Below, in pieces: positions 1 through 7,632 of a DNA stretch of 11,496 nucleotides. This DNA comes from JAVWGW01 sp036655915 (GTDB taxonomy: Bacteria; Actinomycetota; Coriobacteriia; Coriobacteriales; Eggerthellaceae), in NCBI GenBank assembly GCA_036655915.1, contig JAVVPE010000050.1:1-11496 (forward strand), read 5' to 3'. The notes beneath the pieces were generated by a model. It was not told where the DNA came from, ran no database searches, and was given only the letters and a program-made list of their open reading frames with translations. Every line of letters starts with the position of its first letter. Position 1 is the stretch's first letter. A program made the position numbers and the translations under genes.

Positions 1-2511
1 ATAGGCCTATTCGCCACCAACAACCACATCAAAGCCTACGGCCTACCCGCATCCCAACAAGCCCTCACCCTAGAAGTGGGACAATCCGCCAATCTCTTTG
101 AGCCCGGCACCTTACAAGCCCCCGACCCCTCAAAACCAGTCTACGCCTACGAAGCCACCTGCCTATCAGTATCCCAAGAAGGCACCATCACCGCCAAAGC
201 ACCAGGTACTACCACAGTAACAGTCACCCTCATGTTGGACGATGTGGAATTGGGTAAAACGCAGCGCGATGTGGTGGTTTCAACTCCAGAAGCGAGTGCC
301 TCAAACTCGCGTTCCGATTCTGTAAAAGCTGTGCCGCCCCAAGCTTCCCTGGTGAAAATGCCTTTTGCCAGCCAGCTAACGCCTGCAGCGGTAAACGATA
401 CTATTGTTCAAGGTCATTTTACGTATACGGTGCTTTCGGTGGATGCGGCGAAGAAAGCGGGTACCGTTTCAATCAAGGGTACTGCGCCGTATGCTTCGAC
501 GGACGGGCTAACTATTCCCCGCACGATTACTCATGGCGCTGCAGGTGAGACCTATACATATACGATAACCGAGCTTGCGTATGCTGCTTTTAAAGATTAC
601 GCCAATCTTGCGGGAACACTTACGCTCCCTGATTCTTTGGTAAAGATAGGCTCTAGTGCAGTTGCGTGGTGTAAGGGACTTAATGGCACGCTTGTTATTC
701 CTGATTCAGTTACCACGATAGGGAATGCTGCTTTTGCTGGCTGTCGTTTTGCGGGACATCTCAACATTCCTGATTCTGTTACGATAATCGCCCGAGCAGC
801 ATTTAACGGGCTGCCAATAACCACCGTTTCGATTCCTGCATCAGTTGCTTCGGTTTCTGGTGCGTCATTTTATACCTGCAGCCAAGTGAAGTCTTACACC
901 GTTGCTGCGGGCAACCAAGCCTATTGCTCTGTGGACGGCATTCTGTATAACAAACAGATAACAAAGCTTCTTAGATACCCATCCGCAAAAACGGGATCCT
1001 ATGACATTCCTTCAACAGTGACCGCTATCGAAGATGAAGCTCTTGCCGATTCCTGTTTAGTAAGCATCGAAATTCCTTCGTTTGTTTCCACGTGGAGCGT
1101 GTATATGTTTGCCAGCAGCCCGGCGCTGCAATCAGTCGTTTTAGGTGCAGGAATTTCTGGAATTCCTGTGGGAACGTTTGGCTGGTGTCGCAGCCTTAAC
1201 TCAATAACTGCTTACGGTAATGTTTCAGATATTAGTCAGCATGCTGACACGTTTGCACTGGTAAATAAAACAAATATCACCATCTACCTGCCCACTGGCA
1301 TCGTCGGGGGTCGAACACAGGCGGCTCGCCAGGAAACGTGGCGGGCTGAGGGATTCACTCTATTCGCCGATGCACCGAATAAATCGATTACTTTTAATTC
1401 CCAGGGTGGTACTGCGGTGGCAAATCAAGTTGTTGTGCCGCAAGCTAAAGCCAGCAACCCTGGCGACCCAAGCAAGAAGGGTTACACCTTCGCAGGATGG
1501 TATCAAAATGCCGCCTGCACGGGTGCTCCGTGGGATTTCAATAGCCCCGTCACCAATTCAATCACTCTCTATGCCAAATGGGTGGCCAATACCTATAGTG
1601 TTGCCTTTAACGCCAATGGGGCTGCGGGTTCTATGAATTCCCAGCCTTTCACCTACGATGCCCCTGCTCAAGCTTTGTTGGCCAACACCTTCACAAAAAC
1701 GGGCTACACCTTTGCTGGCTGGACAGAGGCGCAGGCGGGTACAGGCACCCGTTATACCGATGCTCAAGCGGTAAGCAACCTTTCTGCGCAGCAGGGCGCA
1801 ACTGTGACCCTTTATGCCCAATGGATGCCCAACACTTACACCATTGCTTTCAATGGCAATAATGCAACAGGCGGCACAACGGCACAGCTGCCCATGGTCT
1901 ATGATGTGCCGGCAAGTCTTACCACCAACGGCTTTACGCGTACGGGCTACACCTTTGCGGGTTGGAACACAGCCGCCAACGGCGCGGGCACTTCCTTTGC
2001 ACCCGGGGCATCCGTAAACAACCTTACGCCAACACCGGGCGCAACCGTGACCCTTTATGCCCAATGGAATCTGGTAATCAGCGTGGATGTTCCTATCGAA
2101 CAATCCTTCAGCATAGATGCCAAGGGAGGTATCACCTCTACCACTACGGGAGCAAGCTTTTTTGCGTCAAGCACCGTGGAACTGCTGCGTGTTTCAAGCA
2201 TCAAGTGCACTAAAGGCGCGGGGGCTGACAGCATATTTAAGACCCCGGGCGATCACAGCAAAATAGCTATTACCATGGCAGCGGGTGGCCCTGTGGCCAG
2301 TGTGCCTTTGGTGGGGGACGCCTGGGTGCAGCCCGGCGGTGCCAACTTGTTTGTGATACCTGCCCAAACCCCCGGGCCAACCCCTGTCGCGGGCAAGTTG
2401 CCTGTAAGCTTTGGGCTCAACATCCCAGAAGGAGTGTCGTATTCCTACGTGAACCCCGCCAGCCCCGAACCCTTCGCCACGCTTGTCTTTAGTGTTGAGG
2501 CGCTAAAGTAA
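1..2511 (+). CDS. Large repeat-containing surface/secreted protein (Ig-like + BspA-type LRR + InlB repeats), 5' partial
   Basis: The reading frame is open from base 1, so the start and any signal peptide lie upstream; 836 codons plus the stop are visible. Numbering from window codon 1, residues about 20-100 look like a Big_2 Ig-like domain, with the typical tail VSQEGTITAKAPGTTTVTV. Residues about 200-410 are BspA-type LRRs with repeated L-x-I/L-P-D-S starts and A-F/W-C ends, plus the common 'SVDGILYNK...LLRYP' island. Residues about 460-690 hold three InlB/Listeria-Bacteroides repeats, each with GYTFAGW and ending LYAKW or LYAQW. Residues 690-836 are a Thr/Gly/Val-rich domain I do not recognise. 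The protein ends EALK with no LPXTG motif, hydrophobic anchor or basic tail. Such proteins usually act in adhesion or host-surface contact; that role is family knowledge, not shown here. The first 231 bases have codon use unlike the rest. The neighbouring operon converges on it. Confidence 0.85.
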   Translation: MGLFATNNHIKAYGLPASQQALTLEVGQSANLFEPGTLQAPDPSKPVYAYEATCLSVSQEGTITAKAPGTTTVTVTLMLDDVELGKTQRDVVVSTPEASASNSRSDSVKAVPPQASLVKMPFASQLTPAAVNDTIVQGHFTYTVLSVDAAKKAGTVSIKGTAPYASTDGLTIPRTITHGAAGETYTYTITELAYAAFKDYANLAGTLTLPDSLVKIGSSAVAWCKGLNGTLVIPDSVTTIGNAAFAGCRFAGHLNIPDSVTIIARAAFNGLPITTVSIPASVASVSGASFYTCSQVKSYTVAAGNQAYCSVDGILYNKQITKLLRYPSAKTGSYDIPSTVTAIEDEALADSCLVSIEIPSFVSTWSVYMFASSPALQSVVLGAGISGIPVGTFGWCRSLNSITAYGNVSDISQHADTFALVNKTNITIYLPTGIVGGRTQAARQETWRAEGFTLFADAPNKSITFNSQGGTAVANQVVVPQAKASNPGDPSKKGYTFAGWYQNAACTGAPWDFNSPVTNSITLYAKWVANTYSVAFNANGAAGSMNSQPFTYDAPAQALLANTFTKTGYTFAGWTEAQAGTGTRYTDAQAVSNLSAQQGATVTLYAQWMPNTYTIAFNGNNATGGTTAQLPMVYDVPASLTTNGFTRTGYTFAGWNTAANGAGTSFAPGASVNNLTPTPGATVTLYAQWNLVISVDVPIEQSFSIDAKGGITSTTTGASFFASSTVELLRVSSIKCTKGAGADSIFKTPGDHSKIAITMAAGGPVASVPLVGDAWVQPGGANLFVIPAQTPGPTPVAGKLPVSFGLNIPEGVSYSYVNPASPEPFATLVFSVEALK
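619..1218 (+). repeat. BspA-type leucine-rich repeat array (protein-level)
   Basis: Degenerate LRR units of 22-24 residues begin at about 619 (LTLPDS), 691 (LVIPDS), 760 (LNIPDS) and 826 (VSIPAS). After an island containing the 'VDGILYN' signature come further units with IPSTV, IPSFV and LGAGI. The shared pattern is P-D-S-V-x-x-I-x-x-x-A-F, typical of LRR_5/BspA-like repeats. The repeats have diverged at the DNA level, so this looks like an old array rather than a recent expansion. The outer limits are approximate. Confidence 0.75.
1387..2067 (+). repeat. Three InlB (Listeria-Bacteroides) B-repeats; the last two are tandem 243-bp units
   Basis: Unit 1 runs from about 1387 to 1581. Units 2 (1582-1824) and 3 (1825-2067) are each exactly 81 codons. 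All carry GYTFAGW and end in LYAKW or LYAQW. Units 2 and 3 stay similar at the DNA level: their last 30 bases (1795-1824 and 2038-2067) differ at one position. That suggests a fairly recent duplication or gene conversion. The fold is a small beta domain common in the stalks of secreted Gram-positive and Bacteroides proteins. Confidence 0.85.
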
Positions 2512-2583
2512 AACGCTTCGGCGGGGGGTCGTGCCTGTGCACCTCGCCAGCTTAAATGCGGGTGGCGGTGGTGGTGATTGTGG
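2512..2583. other. Convergent intergenic spacer, no clear terminator
   Basis: This 72-bp spacer lies between the stop of the surface-protein gene and the stop of the minus-strand Fe-S protein gene. I see no strong stem followed by a T-run on either strand, only weak stems such as GTGC-CTGT-GCAC near 2531-2542. Termination here may be factor-dependent, or transcripts may overlap. Confidence 0.5.
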
Positions 2584-3765
2584 CTATTGCTTGCCCTCTT
2601 CGGGCACGTCTAGCGCATCCAGCAGTTCGACGGCGCTTGTTTCCACCACATCGCAGGCTTCTGCGGCGCAGGCATCAACGCAGATGCCGCAGCCGATGCA
2701 GAAGCGTTTGTCCAGTTCAATGGCACCATCTTCAGCTATTTGTCGCGCGCCGGTGGGGCAGGCGTCCACACAGCTATAGGCGCGCGTGCAGCGCTGTGTG
2801 TTGGTGGTGGAAAGATAGACGGGAATGTTTTCGGCAATTTCGGGGCTGCGCTGCAGGGCTTCAAGTAGCATGCGCCGCTTGGGAAACAGCATCTTGCGCG
2901 TGCGCCCGCCGGGCAAAAAATCGCTGAGCACATCGGTTTCGGCCAAGTTGAGGTTGGCTATGGCCTTGTTCTTTTCGCGCCGCTCGAAGAAATCTTGCAG
3001 CACTTCAGAATTGCGCAGGCGCCTTTTGCCGCTGGCGATATCGCCCACATCACCCAGTGTTTTGGTGAAGGCCGATCGGCGATCAAAGCCCCGTTCATCG
3101 GTGTATTCTTCAATCAGTTTGCGCTTTTCGGGTATTTCGCTTGCAAAGCCGATCGTTTTGCCTGTCCAGGCTTCAGCGCTTTGGATGGCGTGGGCATACA
3201 GGGTTTCTGCCAGCGTGGTGGCCACTTCACATTCGGCGCAATAGGCAAGGTCACACGCGATAACAAGGTCTATGTTTTCCGCCAGAAGCAGCGTCCAAAA
3301 TTCGGGTGCAAGCGCGGCCAAACACGGCACCACCACCACATTGTGTGCGGGCGTGAAGCCGGGGAAGATGTTTTCTTTGCAGGTGATATACACACGGTCG
3401 CCCGTAAGTGCGATGCGGCGAATGCGTGCGTGCAAATCTAGCATGGTTACGCGCGTGGAAGAAAACGCGTCGCAGATGCCAAAGCAGATGCCGCAGCGGC
3501 TGCAGGCTTCGGCGTCGATGATGGGCAAACCCGCGTCGGCGTCGTGGGGCGCAAAGGTGATGGCAGTGTGGGGGCAGGCAATTTCACAGCGGTTACACAC
3601 AGCGCCCTGGGCACGCACACAGTAATCTTTTAGCAGCAACACTTTGTTGTGTGGCCGCCCTGCGCCTTCAACAGGGGATTCGCCTTCGGGCGCAGGTCCG
3701 GCATCCACCTGCGCGCTGGGGGTGGGCACTTCTTCGTTGGCCGCGCTTGCGGTATTTTTAGGCAC
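2584..3765 (-). CDS. Multi-cluster 4Fe-4S ferredoxin-like protein
   Basis: This 393-residue protein is predicted to be soluble. Residues 1-40 are a Pro/Ala/Glu-rich leader. The N-terminal cluster region has Cys49, 57, 60 and 64 (CX7CX2CX3CP), followed by a standard CX2CX2CX3C at 88-98. The centre has Cys129, Cys148 (VPCLAAL) and a CX4CX2C group at 171-179. The C-terminal pair is Cys326, 332 and 336 (CX5CX3CP, where the usual second Cys is Ala329) and a full CX2CX2CX3C at 356-366. The role is presumably electron transfer or an Fe-S-dependent redox reaction; partner and substrate are unknown. The GTG start at 3765 was chosen because AGGAGG lies 6 nt upstream. The frame is open further upstream, but that stretch lies within gltX. 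The start overlaps the gltX stop by 8 nt, so translation is probably coupled. It is the last gene of the minus-strand operon. Confidence 0.85.
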   Translation of the reverse strand: MPKNTASAANEEVPTPSAQVDAGPAPEGESPVEGAGRPHNKVLLLKDYCVRAQGAVCNRCEIACPHTAITFAPHDADAGLPIIDAEACSRCGICFGICDAFSSTRVTMLDLHARIRRIALTGDRVYITCKENIFPGFTPAHNVVVVPCLAALAPEFWTLLLAENIDLVIACDLAYCAECEVATTLAETLYAHAIQSAEAWTGKTIGFASEIPEKRKLIEEYTDERGFDRRSAFTKTLGDVGDIASGKRRLRNSEVLQDFFERREKNKAIANLNLAETDVLSDFLPGGRTRKMLFPKRRMLLEALQRSPEIAENIPVYLSTTNTQRCTRAYSCVDACPTGARQIAEDGAIELDKRFCIGCGICVDACAAEACDVVETSAVELLDALDVPEEGKQ

Positions 3766-5272
3766 CAAAAACCTCCTGGAGGGTCGCATCGATGCGGGCA
3801 ACAACGCTGGCGCGATCCATAAGCTCGATGCTTTCAAACAGCGGGGGAGAAACCATGTTGCCGCACACTGCCACGCGGATGGGTTGGAAGATGGCCTTAG
3901 CCTTCACATCGAGCGTTTCGGTAAGTGCACGGCAGGCATCTTGCAGCGGGTCACAGGCCCACGCGATGCTTTCATCGGCGATGATGGCGCGCACAGCGTG
4001 CAGCACTTCATCGGCGCGGCAGCCTTCCTTCTTCAAAATCTTGTTGACGCTGGCTTCATCAAGCTGCACGCTGGCACCCCAAAACATATAACCCAGTTTT
4101 TCGGGGATTTCATCGAAGCGCGTTAGGCGTTCGGCCACCAGCGGGTAAAGCGCTTCGTAGCGTGCGGGTTGCGTCGCGATGTCGGCGGCCTGTGCCCCGG
4201 CGGCAAGCAGCCACGGCGTGGCGGCGTGCACCCAGGCGGCTGCCCCCATTTCGCGGATGTAGACGCCGCACATCCAATCCAGCTTCGTTTCATCGAACAC
4301 GGCATCTTTTTTGGTTACGCGGTCAAGCGAGAAGTTTTCGGTGAGCGTGGCGCGGTCGATGATGGTCGTTTCGCCATCGAGCGACCAGCCCAAAAGCGCC
4401 AGGAAGTTTACCAGCGCGTCGCTTAAATAGCCGCGGTCGCGGTATTCTTCGACCGATGTGGCACCGTGGCGCTTGGAAAGTTTTTTGTTGTCGGGTCCCA
4501 AAATCATCGACAGGTGGGCAAAGGTGGGCACGGGCGCGCCCAGTGCTTCATAGATGAGTATTTGGCGCGGCGTGTTGGAAAGGTGGTCGTCGCCGCGGAT
4601 AACGTGGGAAATGCGCATGTTGGTGTCGTCGCACACCACAGCAAAGTTATAGGTGGGGCTGCCATCGCTGCGCACCAAAATCATGTCATCCATCACATTG
4701 GCAGGAAAGCTGATGTGCCCATACACGGCATCGTCAAATGCGATGGCGCCGTGATCGTTGGGCACGCGCAGGCGCCAGACGTGCGCCTCGCCAGCTTCGA
4801 TGCGTGCGCGCGCTTCTTCAGGGGAAAGGTCGCGGCATGTGCGGTCATAGCCCGCATAGCCGCCGTCGTGTTCTTCGGCAGCTGCGCGCTTGGCATCCAG
4901 CGATTCCTTTGTGCAAAAGCAGGGGTAGACCGCCCCGGCCGCGCGCAGCTGTTCAAGCGCGGCGGCGTAGCTGTCTTGGCGCTGCGTTTGGAAGTAAGGC
5001 CCGGCACTGCCGCCCACGCTGGGGCCTTCATCCCAATCCAGACCCAACCATTGCAGCGCGCGCAAAATAACCTGGGTGTTTTCTTCGGTGGAACGTTCCG
5101 GGTCGGTGTCTTCGATGCGCAGGATAAACGTGCCCCCCTGCGCGCGCGCAAAAGCCCAGTTGTAAATGGCTGTGCGGGCACCGCCAATGTGCAGCTGGCC
5201 GGTGGGTGAGGGGGCAAAACGCACGCGGATGGCGGGGTTTTGCACGGGGGTCGTTGCTGTTGTGTGCATCAT
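3758..5272 (-). CDS. gltX: Glutamyl-tRNA synthetase
   Basis: This cytoplasmic class I aminoacyl-tRNA synthetase charges tRNA-Glu with glutamate. At 504 residues it is close to the usual bacterial length of about 470-500. The N-terminus has RFAPSPTG at 18-25 and the HIGH-type motif HIGG at 28-31. The KMSKS-type loop is KLSKR at 264-268. The C-terminal anticodon-binding part includes QPIRVAVCG and SPPLFE at about 463-480. Cys118, Cys120 and Cys146 sit where many GluRSs bind zinc; the fourth position seems to be Asp148 rather than His. The start at 5272 forms an ATGA overlap with the upstream membrane-protein stop, with AAGGA 11 nt before it; the second ATG (5269) is also possible. The frame continues upstream to about 5521, but that part lies over the membrane-protein gene and lacks family similarity. 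Whether it also charges tRNA-Gln cannot be told from sequence alone. Confidence 0.97.
   Translation of the reverse strand: MMHTTATTPVQNPAIRVRFAPSPTGQLHIGGARTAIYNWAFARAQGGTFILRIEDTDPERSTEENTQVILRALQWLGLDWDEGPSVGGSAGPYFQTQRQDSYAAALEQLRAAGAVYPCFCTKESLDAKRAAAEEHDGGYAGYDRTCRDLSPEEARARIEAGEAHVWRLRVPNDHGAIAFDDAVYGHISFPANVMDDMILVRSDGSPTYNFAVVCDDTNMRISHVIRGDDHLSNTPRQILIYEALGAPVPTFAHLSMILGPDNKKLSKRHGATSVEEYRDRGYLSDALVNFLALLGWSLDGETTIIDRATLTENFSLDRVTKKDAVFDETKLDWMCGVYIREMGAAAWVHAATPWLLAAGAQAADIATQPARYEALYPLVAERLTRFDEIPEKLGYMFWGASVQLDEASVNKILKKEGCRADEVLHAVRAIIADESIAWACDPLQDACRALTETLDVKAKAIFQPIRVAVCGNMVSPPLFESIELMDRASVVARIDATLQEVFGA
3772..3777 (-). promoter_or_regulatory. Strong ribosome binding site that fixes the GTG start of the Fe-S protein gene
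   Basis: Reading the minus strand, AGGAGG is followed by 6 nt and then GTG at 3765-3763. The site lies inside the last codons of gltX, so the downstream start depends on ribosomes near the gltX stop. Confidence 0.8.
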
Positions 5273-6093
5273 AGTGAGTGACGTCCTTTTCTTCCTTTGA
5301 GTAAAAATCCGACAAGGCCCGCTGCAGCGCAAGAAAGCACGCTGGTGATAAGCCAGGCGGCACCCATGCCGATCCAAAAATCGGGGGGATACATGTTGAT
5401 AAGCAGCGAATCGGCACTGAAAGTCCAGGTGCCTTCCGCAAAAAACAGCGAATGGAAAAATGCGAAGAAGCCGTTGAAATCGACCAACACCCACAGGCCC
5501 ACACAGGCAAAGGCCACACACACCGCCCCCGACGCGCCCAACAAAATAAGGCCGATGCGTCGGCGCCCGCGCGTCAGGTACACGATGATGGAAGTGAACA
5601 GCGCCACGACGGCGGCTAAAACGATGGCCAGTTTGCCCTTGGTGATAACGCCGCGCACATCATCGAGGTGGGTCACCGCATCGGTGGGCAGCCCCACCAC
5701 GTCAGATGCGCCGCCGAAGAATTTGGCCAGGCCACTGACATCAATGTTGCTGATATCGATGCCCGGTGGCAGCCATTTTTGGATGTTTTGTTTGCCGGAA
5801 TTCATGGCGTCTTCGTAGATGATGGTGTAAAACTTGTCCAGCGATGTGCCATCAACGGTGTAATCGCGCCCTGCCACGGCCAGTTCCACAAAGGCTTCCT
5901 TGGAAAAGGTGGTCGCTTCGTTGCCGCTGAAATTTTGAGCAAGCGTGCGCGTTGTTTGCGGTGCGCAACACACGAATAGCCCGCCGCCAATGAGCACGAA
6001 GGCCACGCAGAGGGCGCACAGAGGCTGCGCTAACACCACAAGCGTTTCGCGGATAAGCCCGTGTTCGGGGTAGGGCGGTTTTTCGTGGGACAT
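5269..6093 (-). CDS. DUF1461 (TIGR01906-like) integral membrane protein
   Basis: This 274-residue protein has four likely membrane segments at about 20-44, 154-174, 179-203 and 240-265. Between the first and second lies an extracytoplasmic-type loop of about 110 residues with HLDDV at 142-146. The C-terminal half carries the pattern I associate with DUF1461: FHSLFF at 213-218, G-T-W at 221-223, and LINMYPPDFW at 231-240. The tail is basic (KGRKGRH). The family's function is unknown and I do not assign one. The start ATG at 6093 follows AAAGGAA by about 11 nt. A GTG nine bases upstream is in frame but sits too close to that site. It starts 16 nt after the ATP-grasp gene and ends in an ATGA overlap with gltX, so it is a middle gene of the operon. 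Confidence 0.8.
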   Translation of the reverse strand: MSHEKPPYPEHGLIRETLVVLAQPLCALCVAFVLIGGGLFVCCAPQTTRTLAQNFSGNEATTFSKEAFVELAVAGRDYTVDGTSLDKFYTIIYEDAMNSGKQNIQKWLPPGIDISNIDVSGLAKFFGGASDVVGLPTDAVTHLDDVRGVITKGKLAIVLAAVVALFTSIIVYLTRGRRRIGLILLGASGAVCVAFACVGLWVLVDFNGFFAFFHSLFFAEGTWTFSADSLLINMYPPDFWIGMGAAWLITSVLSCAAAGLVGFLLKGRKGRHSL

Positions 6094-6109
6094 GGTGTTC
6101 ACGCTTCCT

Positions 6110-7507
6110 TTAAGCCTCTTCGCCCGCTTCGCGGTCAACCCACAGCGTTGCCGCTGTGATGCCGCGCATGTCTTTAGAAATCGTGGGCAGCGGCCCCAAG
6201 CGCGAAAAGACGCCCGTGAACTTACCATTATAAAGGTAGAGGCCCGAAAGATTGTTGTAGGGCACAGGCTGGCGGTCCACAACTGCATCGCTCAGGTTTT
6301 CGATGCCGGCATCGGCGGGCAAGGTCATCGTTTTGTAGGGGGTAATATAGCGTTGCACCAAGAAGGGCGCACCCGCAGCCCCGTTGGCGAAGCGATTGAT
6401 AAGGCTGTTCCAGGCTTCGGCTTCAAAGAAGCAGCCCGCATACACATCGGCGGCGCCGTAGGCATCGGTGGGCTTGATGATCCAGTCATCTTTGTGGTCG
6501 CGCACGGTGGCCAGATCGATGTGCGCGCTATCTAAAAAGGTGGTTTTTGGCACAAGGTCTTGGGTGAAGGCGATTTCTTCCGGCGTCAAAAAAGCTTGTG
6601 TGAGCGGGTGGAACAGCGCTTCAAATATCTGCTTGTCGTGCACGATGTGGCCCGCAAAGCTGCCGATAAGCGCCACGCTTTCGGCGCGCACAGCCGCAAT
6701 TAAATCCTGCGATTGCTCCCAGTGATCGATGATGTCGTTGGTAACCGAACGCCGCCAGATGGCGTGTATCGGCTGCCCCGTGCCATCGCGCAGCACCTGC
6801 CCATCGAAGTGCAAATCGCGCACGTCACAAACGACGCAGCTTATGCCGCGCGCGGCAAACAGATCGCAAAATATTTGGAATTCATCGACCACAGCATTTT
6901 CCAGAAAATCGCAGATGGCGATGCGCGGGTTTTCGACGCGGTGATTGTAGGTGGCATAGATGGCCAAAAATTCATCGGCCCAGCTATCAAAAAGCTCGCA
7001 GCCTTCAACGTGGTGCTTGGCCGCAAAAGCTTGCAGGGTGGCCGAACCCATAACGCTGGCGGTAATTTCGCGGTTTTCGTTCATACCCGAAGATCCGTCG
7101 GCATTAAATTCGCAAAAGGCGGCCGAATAGTCGTCTTCGTTGATAAACGCATCGACGCGCGCAAAGGGCAACACGGCATCGTAGCCACGGGGCAGCAAAA
7201 TCAAATCGACCAGGCGCGCGTCGTAGGAAAACACGCTGCGATAGGCGGGATCGTCCAGGTAGTGATTGATCACCTTGCACAAAATGCTGTGCGTTGTTTC
7301 GGCGATGCTGCGCATGGTGGTATAGGTTTCGTTATTGTAAAGGCGCGGCACAAACGAAGAATCCACAACCCGATGGTGTACGATGGCGGTGGAGTTTTCC
7401 ATGTAGGCGCGTGTGGCGCGACGCCCGGCGATGTCGCCATTGCGCTCGGCCGCCAGCGCGAAAAATTCTGCGGTATAATCTGCGTTTGCGGGACGATCCT
7501 GCGGCAT
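6110..7507 (-). CDS. Circularly permuted ATP-grasp / glutathionylspermidine-synthase-like ligase
   Basis: The 465-residue soluble protein resembles circularly permuted ATP-grasp enzymes, which join a carboxylate to an amine using ATP. Supporting motifs are RVDAFI at 117-122, the acidic FCEFNADGSSGMNE at 131-144 (likely metal/ATP ligands E133 and N135), and IWRR at 250-253. Also present are HDKQIFEALF at 290-299, LTPEE at 307-311, the ATP-lysine-like DWIIKP at 341-346, and FLVQRYI at 382-388. There is no signal peptide or membrane segment. The true substrate is unknown; glutathionylspermidine is only the family's namesake. The start ATG at 7507 was chosen because GAAAGGA lies 5 nt upstream; the frame stays open to 7615 but that crosses the divergent promoter region. 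It is the first gene of the minus-strand operon with DUF1461, gltX and the Fe-S protein, and is divergent from metK. Confidence 0.75.
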   Translation of the reverse strand: MPQDRPANADYTAEFFALAAERNGDIAGRRATRAYMENSTAIVHHRVVDSSFVPRLYNNETYTTMRSIAETTHSILCKVINHYLDDPAYRSVFSYDARLVDLILLPRGYDAVLPFARVDAFINEDDYSAAFCEFNADGSSGMNENREITASVMGSATLQAFAAKHHVEGCELFDSWADEFLAIYATYNHRVENPRIAICDFLENAVVDEFQIFCDLFAARGISCVVCDVRDLHFDGQVLRDGTGQPIHAIWRRSVTNDIIDHWEQSQDLIAAVRAESVALIGSFAGHIVHDKQIFEALFHPLTQAFLTPEEIAFTQDLVPKTTFLDSAHIDLATVRDHKDDWIIKPTDAYGAADVYAGCFFEAEAWNSLINRFANGAAGAPFLVQRYITPYKTMTLPADAGIENLSDAVVDRQPVPYNNLSGLYLYNGKFTGVFSRLGPLPTISKDMRGITAATLWVDREAGEEA

Positions 7508-7512
7508 ATTTG

Positions 7513-7519
7513 TCCTTTC
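7513..7519 (-). promoter_or_regulatory. Ribosome binding site of the ATP-grasp gene
   Basis: On the minus strand GAAAGGA precedes the ATG at 7507 by 5 nt. This decides the start against the longer open frame upstream. Confidence 0.7.
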
Positions 7520-7632
7520 GGTGGCATCTTTTCGGGCAGTTTCGTTGCCTTGAAATGAAAGTGTATCATTAACGCTTGACCAGAACTGATTTTGAGTGCC
7601 CCCGGGCACCTGCATGCACGAAGAATTCGTAA

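Noticed and set aside
2400..2511. LPXTG-type sorting signal
   Set aside because: The C-terminus has no LPXTG-like motif, hydrophobic helix or positive tail.
2497..2519. Intrinsic terminator at the end of the surface-protein gene
   Set aside because: A 6-bp stem (GAGGCG/CGCTTC) with one G-T pair spans the stop codon, but the loop is 11 nt and no T-run follows.
4466..5209. Long plus-strand open frame opposite gltX
   Set aside because: It is exactly antisense to conserved GluRS sequence and shows no family motif; GC-rich third positions create such shadows.
5273..5521. N-terminal extension of gltX
   Set aside because: The frame is open but lies over the DUF1461 coding end; the family core begins just after the 5272 start, which has an ATGA junction.
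6713..7558. Plus-strand open frame of 281 codons opposite the ATP-grasp gene
   Set aside because: It mirrors the coding gene, has no Shine-Dalgarno and no recognisable domain.
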